The notes under the pieces are model-generated. The model did no database searches. It had not been told where the DNA came from and saw only the letters and a list, made by a program, of their open reading frames with translations. From assembly GCA_039931435.1 (NCBI GenBank), contig JBDTRY010000100.1:1-12606 (forward strand): 12,606 nt of DNA, given 5' to 3'. Positions 1-5,546 of this stretch are shown piece after piece (position 1 is the first letter of the stretch; the number at the start of each line of letters is the position of its first letter). Origin of the DNA: JBDTRY01 sp039931435 (GTDB taxonomy: Bacteria; Acidobacteriota; Thermoanaerobaculia; Gp7-AA8). Both the position numbers and the translations under genes were made by a program.

Positions 1-179
1 GCGAAGCATCGCTTGTTGAATCTCCAGAGCCGACCTCACAGGACGCCATGTGAGTGAAGCCCGGTGCTACGTCTCTGTCGCCGGCTGAAGCCGGCTCGGG
101 ACGTCGGAATTGATGCCTTCGTCATTCACCACGCAGCCTTCAGCATTAAACGTTGAGCAATGATTGATCTTCAGATCGA
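1..179. other. Intergenic region with short palindromic repeats, no gene seen
   Basis: I see no convincing coding region here; this is the 3' flank of the vapC toxin gene. Positions 80-95 hold GCCGGC-TGAA-GCCGGC, a perfect short hairpin of an interspersed type common in acidobacterial genomes. The first bases (GCGAAGCATCGCTTG) nearly match GCGAAGCATTGCTTG at 4433-4447 near the end of the hydrogenase operon, so the window edge probably lies inside a dispersed repeat. No T-run follows the hairpin on the minus strand, so I do not call it an intrinsic terminator. Confidence 0.5.
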
Positions 180-551
180 TCAGATCAGAGCCAGACCGGG
201 TATGTCCCTGAAGTCCTCGCCATTCAGTGACCACAGCGCGGACTGGCGTGCAATCGCCGTGGCGGCGATAGCAAGATCGATCTCCCGGCCCCTGGGGGAA
301 CGAACGTGGCGGTACAGCTCCGCTGCGATTGCAGCCTCTGCGGAGCCGAAGGTGGCGGCCTCTCCCGGAGGGAAGAGTTCTGACTGTGCCTGGAGCTCTT
401 CGGCGAGACGCGGACCGCGCAGCCATTCATAGAGAACGATACTGGAAAGGATGATGCGTTCGCCGGATTCGATCAGACCTCGCAGTTTCGGAGCCGATCG
501 TCTGGATCCGGAAAGGCTGTCGATCAGGGCAGAAGTATCGATGACGATCAT
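180..551 (-). CDS. vapC: VapC-family PIN-domain ribonuclease toxin
   Basis: This 123-aa protein has the length and layout of a VapC toxin. It starts with the PIN signature MIVIDTSALID (acidic D5). E42 follows in LYEWLRGP, D92 in REIDLAIAATAI, and the C-terminal motif WSLNGEDFRDIPGL supplies N110 and D113. These make up the acidic Mg2+/Mn2+ site of PIN ribonucleases, which typically cleave tRNA or rRNA. The start ATG (551-549) overlaps the antitoxin stop as ATGA, the usual antitoxin-first coupled arrangement. The active-site residues look intact, so the toxin is probably functional. The RNA target cannot be read from sequence. Confidence 0.92.
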   Translation of the reverse strand: MIVIDTSALIDSLSGSRRSAPKLRGLIESGERIILSSIVLYEWLRGPRLAEELQAQSELFPPGEAATFGSAEAAIAAELYRHVRSPRGREIDLAIAATAIARQSALWSLNGEDFRDIPGLALI

Positions 552-835
552 CGGGAACCCCTGGGGCTTCGTTCTCCCTGCCGTCGTGCATTCCGGACTT
601 CGTCGAGCTCCCGATCGACCGCTTTGTTCGCACGGGTGGGAATCTGCGGCAACAGACGATCCATTGCCTGGAGGAGCGCGCGGCGCTCGGACTCACTGAG
701 GCGGCCGGCCCGTTCGTGATACTCGGCAATGGCCTCACGCACTACCTCACTCTTCGGCTTTCTCAACCGCTCTGACGTAATTCGAAGCTTTTCCAGAGTC
801 TGATCGTCCAGCGTGAATGTTGCCTTGCGTACCAT
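548..835 (-). CDS. vapB: Ribbon-helix-helix antitoxin (VapB/CopG type)
   Basis: This 95-aa protein begins KATFTLDDQTLEKL and continues through a second helix RKPKSEVVREAIAEYHE, the classic ribbon-helix-helix (CopG/MetJ-like) pattern of a beta strand followed by two helices. The charged, proline-containing C-terminal half (about 45-95) is the expected toxin-wrapping region. It lies directly upstream of vapC with a 4-bp overlap, so it should neutralise that toxin and repress the operon. No Shine-Dalgarno is visible before the ATG at 835 (upstream bases are TATTCCCTCAAT), so translation may be leaderless or weakly initiated. The family is clear; the pairing is inferred from context. Confidence 0.88.
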   Translation of the reverse strand: MVRKATFTLDDQTLEKLRITSERLRKPKSEVVREAIAEYHERAGRLSESERRALLQAMDRLLPQIPTRANKAVDRELDEVRNARRQGERSPRGSR

Positions 836-941
836 ATTGAGGGAATACTACCATACTGGTGACCATGGCTGCGCGTCAGCGGAAACCCGGAATGAAGCTC
901 ACCACACCGAGTCAGGCGGAGGCCGATGGATCAAGAGCTGC
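836..941 (-). promoter_or_regulatory. Promoter/operator region of the vapBC pair
   Basis: This 106-bp gap between the anti-sigma stop and the antitoxin start must carry the vapBC promoter unless the genes are read through. Two copies of ATACT (845-849 and 854-858), 9 bp apart, lie just upstream of the antitoxin ATG, together with the short palindrome GGTGACC (858-864). Closely spaced short repeats at this place are what ribbon-helix-helix autorepressors bind. On the minus strand TAGTAT matches four of six -10 positions, but I see no good -35. The assignment is tentative. Confidence 0.3.
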
Positions 942-1382
942 TTACTTGCCTCGAATGGCCGCCCAGCCCCCGATGGGAGCGAGAAGGAGCCAGGTGACAA
1001 GGACAAGGAGCAGCGGCGTGCTGATGCGGATTGCTCCCAGCAGCTGGCGAACTCCGGAGGCGATCTCCGCGCTGAACATGGCCCCGATCAGAACCAGAGC
1101 TACGCTCAGGGTCAGGGCCTGGCCGATCATCAGGGAGCGCCGGGAGATTGCCTGGAGTTCGTGCTGCTGACGGATCTGCAGGCGCAACCACATGGCCGTT
1201 GCGCTGGGGACGGACGCCTCGCCAAGAGCCTGCGTTCGATCGTCGAGAAGTGCACCGGCCACGAGATGCAGCTCGCTGCATGAAGGACACGATTGCAGAT
1301 GCTCGCGGAGGTCCGGGATGACGAATCCGCGCCCGAGGGATTCCAGAAGTTGGTTTTCGCGAGGGCAGGGTGGGTTGATCAT
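942..1382 (-). CDS. Membrane-anchored zinc-binding anti-sigma factor
   Basis: This 146-aa protein has the zinc anti-sigma signature HLQSCPSC (H28-x3-C32-x2-C35) in a short cytosolic N-terminal domain, with a further C6 at the usual fourth-ligand position. Two hydrophobic segments follow, at about 85-104 and 121-143, so the protein should sit in the inner membrane with almost no periplasmic sensor domain. Its ATG overlaps the sigma-factor stop (ATGA), the standard pairing in which the anti-sigma holds its cognate ECF sigma inactive. The signal is unknown. Because the periplasmic part is tiny, sensing may rely on the upstream membrane protein at 1980-2852 or on redox changes at the zinc site. 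Confidence 0.8.
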   Translation of the reverse strand: MINPPCPRENQLLESLGRGFVIPDLREHLQSCPSCSELHLVAGALLDDRTQALGEASVPSATAMWLRLQIRQQHELQAISRRSLMIGQALTLSVALVLIGAMFSAEIASGVRQLLGAIRISTPLLLVLVTWLLLAPIGGWAAIRGK

Positions 1383-1978
1383 CGTTTCACCGGCCCGCTT
1401 GAAGTGAGGATCGTGGCCAGTTTCCGGCGGGCACGGAGGAGTACCGTGCGCACACTGACCGCACGCATGCCGACAATGTCCGCAATTTCATCATGTGTTG
1501 CACCCTGCGCGTAGGCCAGCCAGAGCATCTCCCGCTGTACCGGCTCCAGCTGCTGCATGGCCCGGGCGAGGTCGGTTCGGGCCGCCGCCTGAAGTTCAGC
1601 ACTGGGTGCGGGACTTTCGGGAAGCGAGTCCGGGGTACTCTCCTCCTCCAGGGCAACCTCAGCGTAGTGTTTCCCGCGTCGCGCCGCGTCGCGGACGATG
1701 TTCGTGGCGATCTGAAACAGGGAGTTGCGGCGGTGTGCCTCGCTCTGGTGACGTGCGCCGGCACGATAGAAGCGATAGTAGGCTTCCTGCAGCAGGTCGT
1801 CCGCCCGCTGCGGTTCTCCGGTGATGCGAGCCAGATACGACCAGAGCGGACGTGCCGTCCGTTCATAGAAGCGGTGAAAGTCCTCCTCATTCATCGCCGG
1901 AAGCGCGTCGTCGAGCTTTCGGCTACCTGCCATTCCCGCGTCACGAATCACGAGCGAAAGACTCATCGCACCGATCAT
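1379..1978 (-). CDS. ECF-type RNA polymerase sigma factor
   Basis: With the start at 1978 this is a 199-aa sigma-70-family ECF protein. Region 2 covers about residues 34-100 (DFHRFYERTARPLWSYLARI and ADDLLQEAYYRFYRA, the core-binding and -10 helices). Region 4 covers about 135-190 (LEPVQREMLWLAYAQG, then the helix-turn-helix ATHDEIADIVGM and VSVRTVLLRARRKL). Start choice is uncertain. The ATG at 1978 comes one base after the upstream gene's stop (TGAGATG), favouring re-initiation, while ATGs at 1966 and 1894 and a TTG at 2020 are also possible. It is co-transcribed with its anti-sigma and with a secreted/membrane protein. Its targets are not visible apart from likely autoregulation upstream of 2852. 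Confidence 0.88.
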   Translation of the reverse strand: MIGAMSLSLVIRDAGMAGSRKLDDALPAMNEEDFHRFYERTARPLWSYLARITGEPQRADDLLQEAYYRFYRAGARHQSEAHRRNSLFQIATNIVRDAARRGKHYAEVALEEESTPDSLPESPAPSAELQAAARTDLARAMQQLEPVQREMLWLAYAQGATHDEIADIVGMRAVSVRTVLLRARRKLATILTSSGPVKR

Positions 1979-1979
1979 C

Positions 1980-2852
1980 TCACAGCGAAGATCGGTCAAC
2001 GGTCGTCGCTTCGTCGTCAATGTTCCTGCTCAGTCCGAGTGGTCTGGAGAGAACCATGGAGACGATGGCGGAGAGGATGAACCCAGTTCCCAGGGCGAGG
2101 GTGATCATGCCGATGGCGTTAATGGTCCGCGCCGCTACGGGGGCGAAGTTACCGCTGACGAAAATCGCTCCGAGCGCACCTGCTACGACGATGATGCCCA
2201 CCTGTACCGACCACAGAATTCGCGACACCGGCGAATTTCTGATCGTACGATCCGCATGCAGAGGGATCGGCGCTGACTCCAGGAACCTGGACCCGGCGGG
2301 ACTCTTGATATATGCCAGGAGCTCATCGGTGGCGCCGAACCGGTCGAGAATCTTGTTGTGAACCTCACTTTGAGTGCGCGACAGCCGGTTCCAGCGCCGC
2401 TGTTCGATGATCGTGCGCACGAGCCAGCCCAGGGTGAAGGTTGCCACCAGGAATGAGAGTACGATCACCACTCCCTGGAGAGCGTCTTCCGCGAATCGGT
2501 CTCTGCCCTGCTCCAGCTCAAACCCGGAAAGATAGAAGCGCGGGTTGCGTCGCACTTCAGGATTTTGCGTGACAAAGGTGTTCAGGGCAGGATATCCGGA
2601 AAGAAATCCCTCGTTTGACAGAAGCGTCGGATCGAGGGAGAGGATGGTCCCCAGCTCGGGGGGATTTTCACCAAGCAGGGAGATAAACGCCTCTCGAACC
2701 TGCTGGCTGGTTCGTGGCGGGGCGGGAGCGGGGAGCGGAGCCTCGCCCGAGACGGTGGTTGTCTGCACGGGAGCTGCGGGCGACTGTTGCGCTAAGAGCC
2801 CAGTGGTGGCCGTCAGCAGCATCAGCAGAATGGTTGCGATGGTGTGTTTCAT
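1980..2852 (-). CDS. Exported three-TM protein heading an ECF sigma operon, function unknown
   Basis: This 290-aa protein starts at the ATG preceded by GAAGGAGA (good spacing); longer upstream extensions in frame lack such a site. A signal peptide (about 1-22, cleavage near LLAQQ) is followed by a Pro/Ala-rich linker and an extracytoplasmic domain (about 50-125) with ENPPELGTILSLDPTLL. TM1 lies at about 127-149. A basic cytosolic segment (150-212, EQRRWNRLSRTQSEVHNKIL) precedes two more TM helices (216-233 and 244-269) and a short acidic tail. It ends two bases before the sigma-factor start, so the two are coupled. I recognise the sequence style as acidobacterial but not a named family. A sensory or regulatory role for the sigma/anti-sigma pair is inferred from position and topology only. 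Confidence 0.72.
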   Translation of the reverse strand: MKHTIATILLMLLTATTGLLAQQSPAAPVQTTTVSGEAPLPAPAPPRTSQQVREAFISLLGENPPELGTILSLDPTLLSNEGFLSGYPALNTFVTQNPEVRRNPRFYLSGFELEQGRDRFAEDALQGVVIVLSFLVATFTLGWLVRTIIEQRRWNRLSRTQSEVHNKILDRFGATDELLAYIKSPAGSRFLESAPIPLHADRTIRNSPVSRILWSVQVGIIVVAGALGAIFVSGNFAPVAARTINAIGMITLALGTGFILSAIVSMVLSRPLGLSRNIDDEATTVDRSSL

Positions 2853-3049
2853 GTGGCAATCTCCTTCGCTGTCTAGATACGCGGGAAGCGAACAGATGTA
2901 GACAGGGAGAGTCACGCTTGTCTGACGGGGAAGTGGAGCGATAATGTCCGGTCGATGATCAACCCCGTTCTGCTTCGAGCGTGCTGGTCGTGGATCGAGC
3001 GGGCCGTGTGGCCACCCCGGCTGGCGTTGATGACCAAGGCAGAGGATCG
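2853..3049. promoter_or_regulatory. Divergent promoter region between sigma operon and exchanger
   Basis: This stretch separates the minus-strand sigma operon from the plus-strand exchanger and should hold both promoters. A perfect 7-bp inverted repeat, CTGTCTA (2869-2875) and TAGACAG (2899-2905), flanks a 23-bp spacer just upstream of the minus-strand ribosome-binding site. It could be an operator or part of an autoregulated ECF promoter. On the minus strand the segment GCGTGACTCTCCCTGTCTAC holds TGAC and GTCTA elements resembling ECF promoter parts, but their spacing does not fit a standard -35/-10 pair. I found no clear sigma-70 promoter by eye. Confidence 0.35.
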
Positions 3050-3079
3050 ATGAAGAATCCCATGCGGGCAAGATTCTGA
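3050..3079 (+). CDS. Possible 9-codon leader peptide upstream of the exchanger
   Basis: An ATG at 3050, four bases after AGAGG, opens a mini reading frame encoding MKNPMRARF. Its TGA stop (3077-3079) directly abuts the exchanger ATG (TGAATG). The exchanger has no obvious Shine-Dalgarno of its own, so translation of this short frame could deliver ribosomes by re-initiation. It could equally be chance; the AGAGG spacing is short and no amino-acid-specific attenuation pattern is present. Confidence 0.3.
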   Translation: MKNPMRARF

Positions 3080-4168
3080 ATGCTGGCCGTTGCGCTGGAA
3101 TTCGCCGTACTGGGAGCGATCATTCTCGTGGCTGGCGTCCGACTTTCTCACTACGGTGATGTCATCGCCGAAAAAAGTGGATTGGGACGGACCTGGATCG
3201 GGCTCATTCTGATTGCCACCGTCACTTCCATTCCTGAACTGGCCACGGGAGTGAGTTCGGTGACGCTCGTAGGCGTCCCCGAAATTGCTGTCGGCGACGT
3301 CCTGGGAAGTTGTATGTTCAACCTGGTAATCATTGCCCTCATGGATTTGATTGGAGGACGGGCGCCGATTTCGACCAGCGCCCATCCCGGTCAGGTCGTG
3401 GCCGGAGGCTTTTCCATCGTGCTCCTGGTCATCGTTGCGCTCAGTCTCCTGGGCGGGACGTCCCTCCCTTCGTTCGCGGGATTCGGTTTGTACGCTCCCG
3501 TCATTCTCCTCGTGTACGCAATGGCTATGAGGACGATCTTTCAGTTCGAGAAACGGCGCATCCAGGAAGAGGAGCCGGGAGTGCCTTCCGACCTCTACCG
3601 CTCCATCACCATGCAGAAAGCCTCGGTGATGTTCACGATCGTGGCGATGGTCATTGTCATCGCTGCTTCGTTCCTCCCGCGGGTGGGTGCCCGACTTGCC
3701 GAGCTTTCGGGGCTGGGTGAGACGTTCGTGGGAAGTCTGTTCGTAGCCTTTTCCACGTCACTGCCGGAGCTGGTGGTATCGATCGCCGCCGTTCGCATGG
3801 GAGCGGTAGATCTCGCTTACGGAAATCTGCTGGGCAGCAATCTCTTCAACGTCGCTCTCATCGGGCTGGACGATCTGCTCTACGTCCGCGGTCCGATTCT
3901 GGAGGTCGTTTCCCCGGCGCACGGTGTGGCCGCGCTGATCGCCGCCGCCATGACCGCCGTTGTCATCATCGCTCTCACGGTGCGCTCAGGGCGGCGGTTT
4001 TTCTTTCTGGCCTGGGAGTCCATCGCCCTGGTCGTGCTCTATCTGCTTGGAGTGGCCATGCTCTACGCTATGAGGATGCCGGCAGAAAGACTCTCGCAGG
4101 CGCCGCACTCGGTGGGACGGTCTTCTGTACACGAGCCGTCCACCGTATCCATGGAAATGTCATCCTGA
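3080..4168 (+). CDS. CaCA-superfamily cation (Na+/Ca2+-type) exchanger
   Basis: This 362-aa inner-membrane antiporter has the two inverted alpha repeats of the Ca2+/cation antiporter family (two Na_Ca_ex domains). Alpha-1 (about 36-88) holds IATVTSIPELATGVSS with the ion-binding E53, followed by VGDVLGSCMFN. Alpha-2 (about 212-266) holds VAFSTSLPELVVSIAA with E230, followed by AYGNLLGSNLFN and IGLDDLLY. About ten hydrophobic segments are separated by a charged cytosolic loop (156-172). It probably exports Ca2+ or a related cation against Na+ or H+; the coupling ion cannot be fixed from sequence. TGA precedes the ATG immediately, so 3080 is the earliest ATG in frame. The hydrophilic tail (331-362) ends inside a dispersed repeat that provides the stop codon. 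Confidence 0.9.
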   Translation: MLAVALEFAVLGAIILVAGVRLSHYGDVIAEKSGLGRTWIGLILIATVTSIPELATGVSSVTLVGVPEIAVGDVLGSCMFNLVIIALMDLIGGRAPISTSAHPGQVVAGGFSIVLLVIVALSLLGGTSLPSFAGFGLYAPVILLVYAMAMRTIFQFEKRRIQEEEPGVPSDLYRSITMQKASVMFTIVAMVIVIAASFLPRVGARLAELSGLGETFVGSLFVAFSTSLPELVVSIAAVRMGAVDLAYGNLLGSNLFNVALIGLDDLLYVRGPILEVVSPAHGVAALIAAAMTAVVIIALTVRSGRRFFFLAWESIALVVLYLLGVAMLYAMRMPAERLSQAPHSVGRSSVHEPSTVSMEMSS

Positions 4169-4220
4169 ACGTGGGAACGACGAAGGCGCTGAACCAGGGT
4201 GAAGAAACACTATGACCGGC

Positions 4221-4323
4221 TGTCATCCTGAGCGTCCGAGCGAAGGATCTCTTCCACCTTCCCGGTTGCAGCCCATTCCTCGTTGAAGAGATCCTTCGGT
4301 CGCTGCGCTCCCTCAGGATGACA
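4221..4323. repeat. 103-bp imperfect inverted repeat (interspersed hairpin element)
   Basis: The outer arms TGTCATCCTGAG (4221-4232) and CTCAGGATGACA (4312-4323) are perfectly complementary over 12 bp. The inner arms GAAGGATCTCTTC (4242-4254) and GAAGAGATCCTTC (4285-4297) are perfectly complementary over 13 bp, leaving a loop of about 30 bp. The sequence matches a hairpin repeat type I know from many acidobacterial and other environmental genomes. There is no internal open frame, so it is non-autonomous. Confidence 0.8.
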
Positions 4324-4398
4324 AGCGCCCCATGTGAGCTTCTTACAAGCGAGGGCGCAGAGTGGGCGTTGAACCAGGGTGAAGAAACTATGAGCGCC

Positions 4399-4426
4399 GT
4401 CATCTCGAGCTCACGCTCGGAATGAC
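4399..4426. repeat. Short inverted repeat of the same hairpin class
   Basis: GTCAT-CTCGAGC, a TCAC loop and GCTCGGA-ATGAC form an imperfect hairpin that shares the GTCAT/ATGAC ends with the larger element at 4221-4323. It follows the second copy of the 18-bp direct repeat, as the larger hairpin follows the first. Confidence 0.6.
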
Positions 4427-4458
4427 CCGTTTGCGAAGCATTGCTTGCTCGAGAGCGA

Positions 4459-4480
4459 GCCGAACATTGCATTGTTCGGC
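4459..4480. repeat. Stem-loop downstream of hypB
   Basis: GCCGAACA (4459-4466) and TGTTCGGC (4473-4480) form a perfect 8-bp stem with a 6-base loop, 20 bp past the hypB stop. No T-run follows on the minus strand, so it is not a canonical intrinsic terminator. It may still protect the 3' end of the hydrogenase transcript or belong to the neighbouring repeat family. Confidence 0.5.
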
Positions 4481-4500
4481 CGCTTGCAGAACCGAACGTT

Positions 4501-5199
4501 CTATCCCGCTCCGATGCGGGCGAGGCTTCTCTCCTCGATGGCGACGGAACGGCGGTCAATGATCCAATCGATCCAGGTCTGAACACCCTCTGACGACTTC
4601 GCTGCCAGCGCGAAGGTCTGCATCCCCGGTCGGACAGTCTGGATGTTCCGGTCTGCCGCGGCGCGATCGAACTCGCACGCCTCGGCCAGATCGAGTTTCG
4701 TGATCACAGCCACGTCCGCGGTGTTGAAGATGGTCGGGTATTTGAGGGGTTTGTCTTCGCCCTCGGTCACGGAGAGCAGAACGGCACGGAGATCTTCGCC
4801 GAGGTCGTAGCTGGAAGGGCAGACGAGATTTCCGACATTTTCGATGAAGAGAAAGTCCAGCGAGGGAAGATCCCATCCCTCGAGCGCCCTACCCACCATC
4901 TCCGCTTCGAGATGGCAGAGAGTGCCGGTCGAGATCTGGCGAACCGGCGCACCGCTTCGGGCCAGGCGTACGGCGTCATTGTCGGTGGCCAGGTCGCCAA
5001 CCAGTGCCGCCACGCGATGGGTTCTGCCAAGGTCAGTCAGGGTGCGCTCCAGAAATGCGGTCTTACCCGCGCCCGGGCTGGAGACGAGGCTGACCACGAA
5101 GACGCCGGCGTCCTGCATCCGCTCGCGGAGCTCGCGGGCCAGCACGTCGTTCTTCTTCAGCACGTTCCTGCGCACTTCGACCAGGCGCGGCTCACTCAT
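4501..5199 (-). CDS. hypB: Hydrogenase nickel-insertion GTPase HypB
   Basis: This 232-aa SIMIBI GTPase hydrolyses GTP to drive nickel delivery to the hydrogenase large subunit together with HypA. The P-loop is SSPGAGKT (40-47). The G-domain metal site is retained in GTLCHLEAEMV (C95, H96), and the family motif ENVGNLVCP (120-128) follows. The guanine-specificity motif reads TKLD (167-170) rather than NKxD, a variation seen in HypB proteins. There is no N-terminal CxxCGC nickel site or His-rich stretch, so it should not store nickel. The ATG at 5199 overlaps the hypA stop (ATGA); upstream in-frame starts lie inside hypA and are unlikely. It is the last gene of the operon. Confidence 0.93.
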   Translation of the reverse strand: MSEPRLVEVRRNVLKKNDVLARELRERMQDAGVFVVSLVSSPGAGKTAFLERTLTDLGRTHRVAALVGDLATDNDAVRLARSGAPVRQISTGTLCHLEAEMVGRALEGWDLPSLDFLFIENVGNLVCPSSYDLGEDLRAVLLSVTEGEDKPLKYPTIFNTADVAVITKLDLAEACEFDRAAADRNIQTVRPGMQTFALAAKSSEGVQTWIDWIIDRRSVAIEERSLARIGAG

Positions 5200-5444
5200 C
5201 GTTCGGTGATCTCCATTCCTGTGATTTCCATGTCCTCGCTCCCGTCTTCGTCCACGATCAACTTCGATCCGGCCAGTGCCGTGCCATCGCAAGCCTGCTC
5301 ATAGCAGAAGAGCAGGGCATCCTTGACGACGCCGGACAGACATCCGAGGCGAAGATGCACGGCGTGCAGCACGGGCTCGCCGCGCTTCTGCAGCTCTTCA
5401 CTCACTCCGTCGACGATGCTCAGGGCAATGGAGAGCTCGTGCAT
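5196..5444 (-). CDS. hypA: HypA-like nickel metallochaperone lacking the zinc-ribbon domain
   Basis: This protein opens with MHELSIALSIVDGV, the invariant HypA N-terminus whose M1/H2 amine-imidazole group binds nickel. It continues through HLRLGCLSGVVKDALLFCYEQAC, typical of the family. HypA is normally about 113 aa and carries two CxxC motifs binding structural zinc; this one is 82 aa and has neither. The sequence passes from SKLIVDE straight to MEITGMEITER, which resembles the final beta strand of normal HypA, so the zinc ribbon seems to have been removed in frame. The C-terminus contains a 15-bp tandem repeat (MEITG/MEITE, 5202-5231). It sits between a 33-aa membrane protein (stop directly abutting) and hypB (ATGA overlap). 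Identity is certain from the N-terminus; normal function is not. Confidence 0.85.
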   Translation of the reverse strand: MHELSIALSIVDGVSEELQKRGEPVLHAVHLRLGCLSGVVKDALLFCYEQACDGTALAGSKLIVDEDGSEDMEITGMEITER

Positions 5445-5546
5445 CTACATCGATTTGATTTTGCCGTAACGGATGATGTCCGGCATCATCGAGACCATGA
5501 TCATCGTTCCCAGGGCAAGCAAAACGAACAGGATTCCACGTTTCAT
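5445..5546 (-). CDS. 33-aa single-TM small protein (DUF6893-like)
   Basis: The frame runs from the ATG at 5546, which overlaps the protease stop as ATGA, to TAG at 5447-5445, which directly abuts the hypA ATG at 5444. It encodes 33 residues: a basic start (MKRG), one hydrophobic helix (about 4-24, including ILFVLLALGTMIMV) and a basic tail ending RYGKIKSM. A short TM protein with this pattern and tail occurs in actinobacterial group 1h hydrogenase clusters, and I believe it is the DUF6893 family, from memory. The tight fit between two coupled genes argues strongly that it is real. It may anchor the otherwise soluble hydrogenase or a maturation factor at the membrane; that is inference. Confidence 0.75.
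   Translation of the reverse strand: MKRGILFVLLALGTMIMVSMMPDIIRYGKIKSM

Larger units (their letters stand above)
4158..4500. repeat. Repeat-filled gap between convergent genes (two hairpin modules)
   Basis: No gene is visible in this gap between the exchanger and hypB. The 18-bp sequence GAACCAGGGTGAAGAAAC occurs at 4191-4208 and again at 4371-4388, exactly 180 bp apart. Each copy is followed by TATGA and then a hairpin beginning GTCATC, so the region reads as two copies of one module with hairpins of different length. TGTCATCCTGA also occurs at 4158-4168, overlapping the exchanger stop. This looks like an interspersed, non-coding, REP- or MITE-like family. The hairpins may also act as bidirectional transcription barriers between the converging genes. 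Confidence 0.7.

Noticed and set aside
2912..3385. Minus-strand 157-aa frame across the divergent region and the exchanger start
   Set aside because: It overlaps the well-supported exchanger gene in antisense and has low-complexity, non-protein-like composition. It is a shadow frame.
4221..4426. CRISPR array
   Set aside because: Only two direct repeats are present, 180 bp apart, with hairpin elements between them; spacing and structure do not fit CRISPR.
4459..4480. Rho-independent terminator of the hydrogenase operon
   Set aside because: The 8-bp stem is good, but no T-tract follows it on the minus strand.
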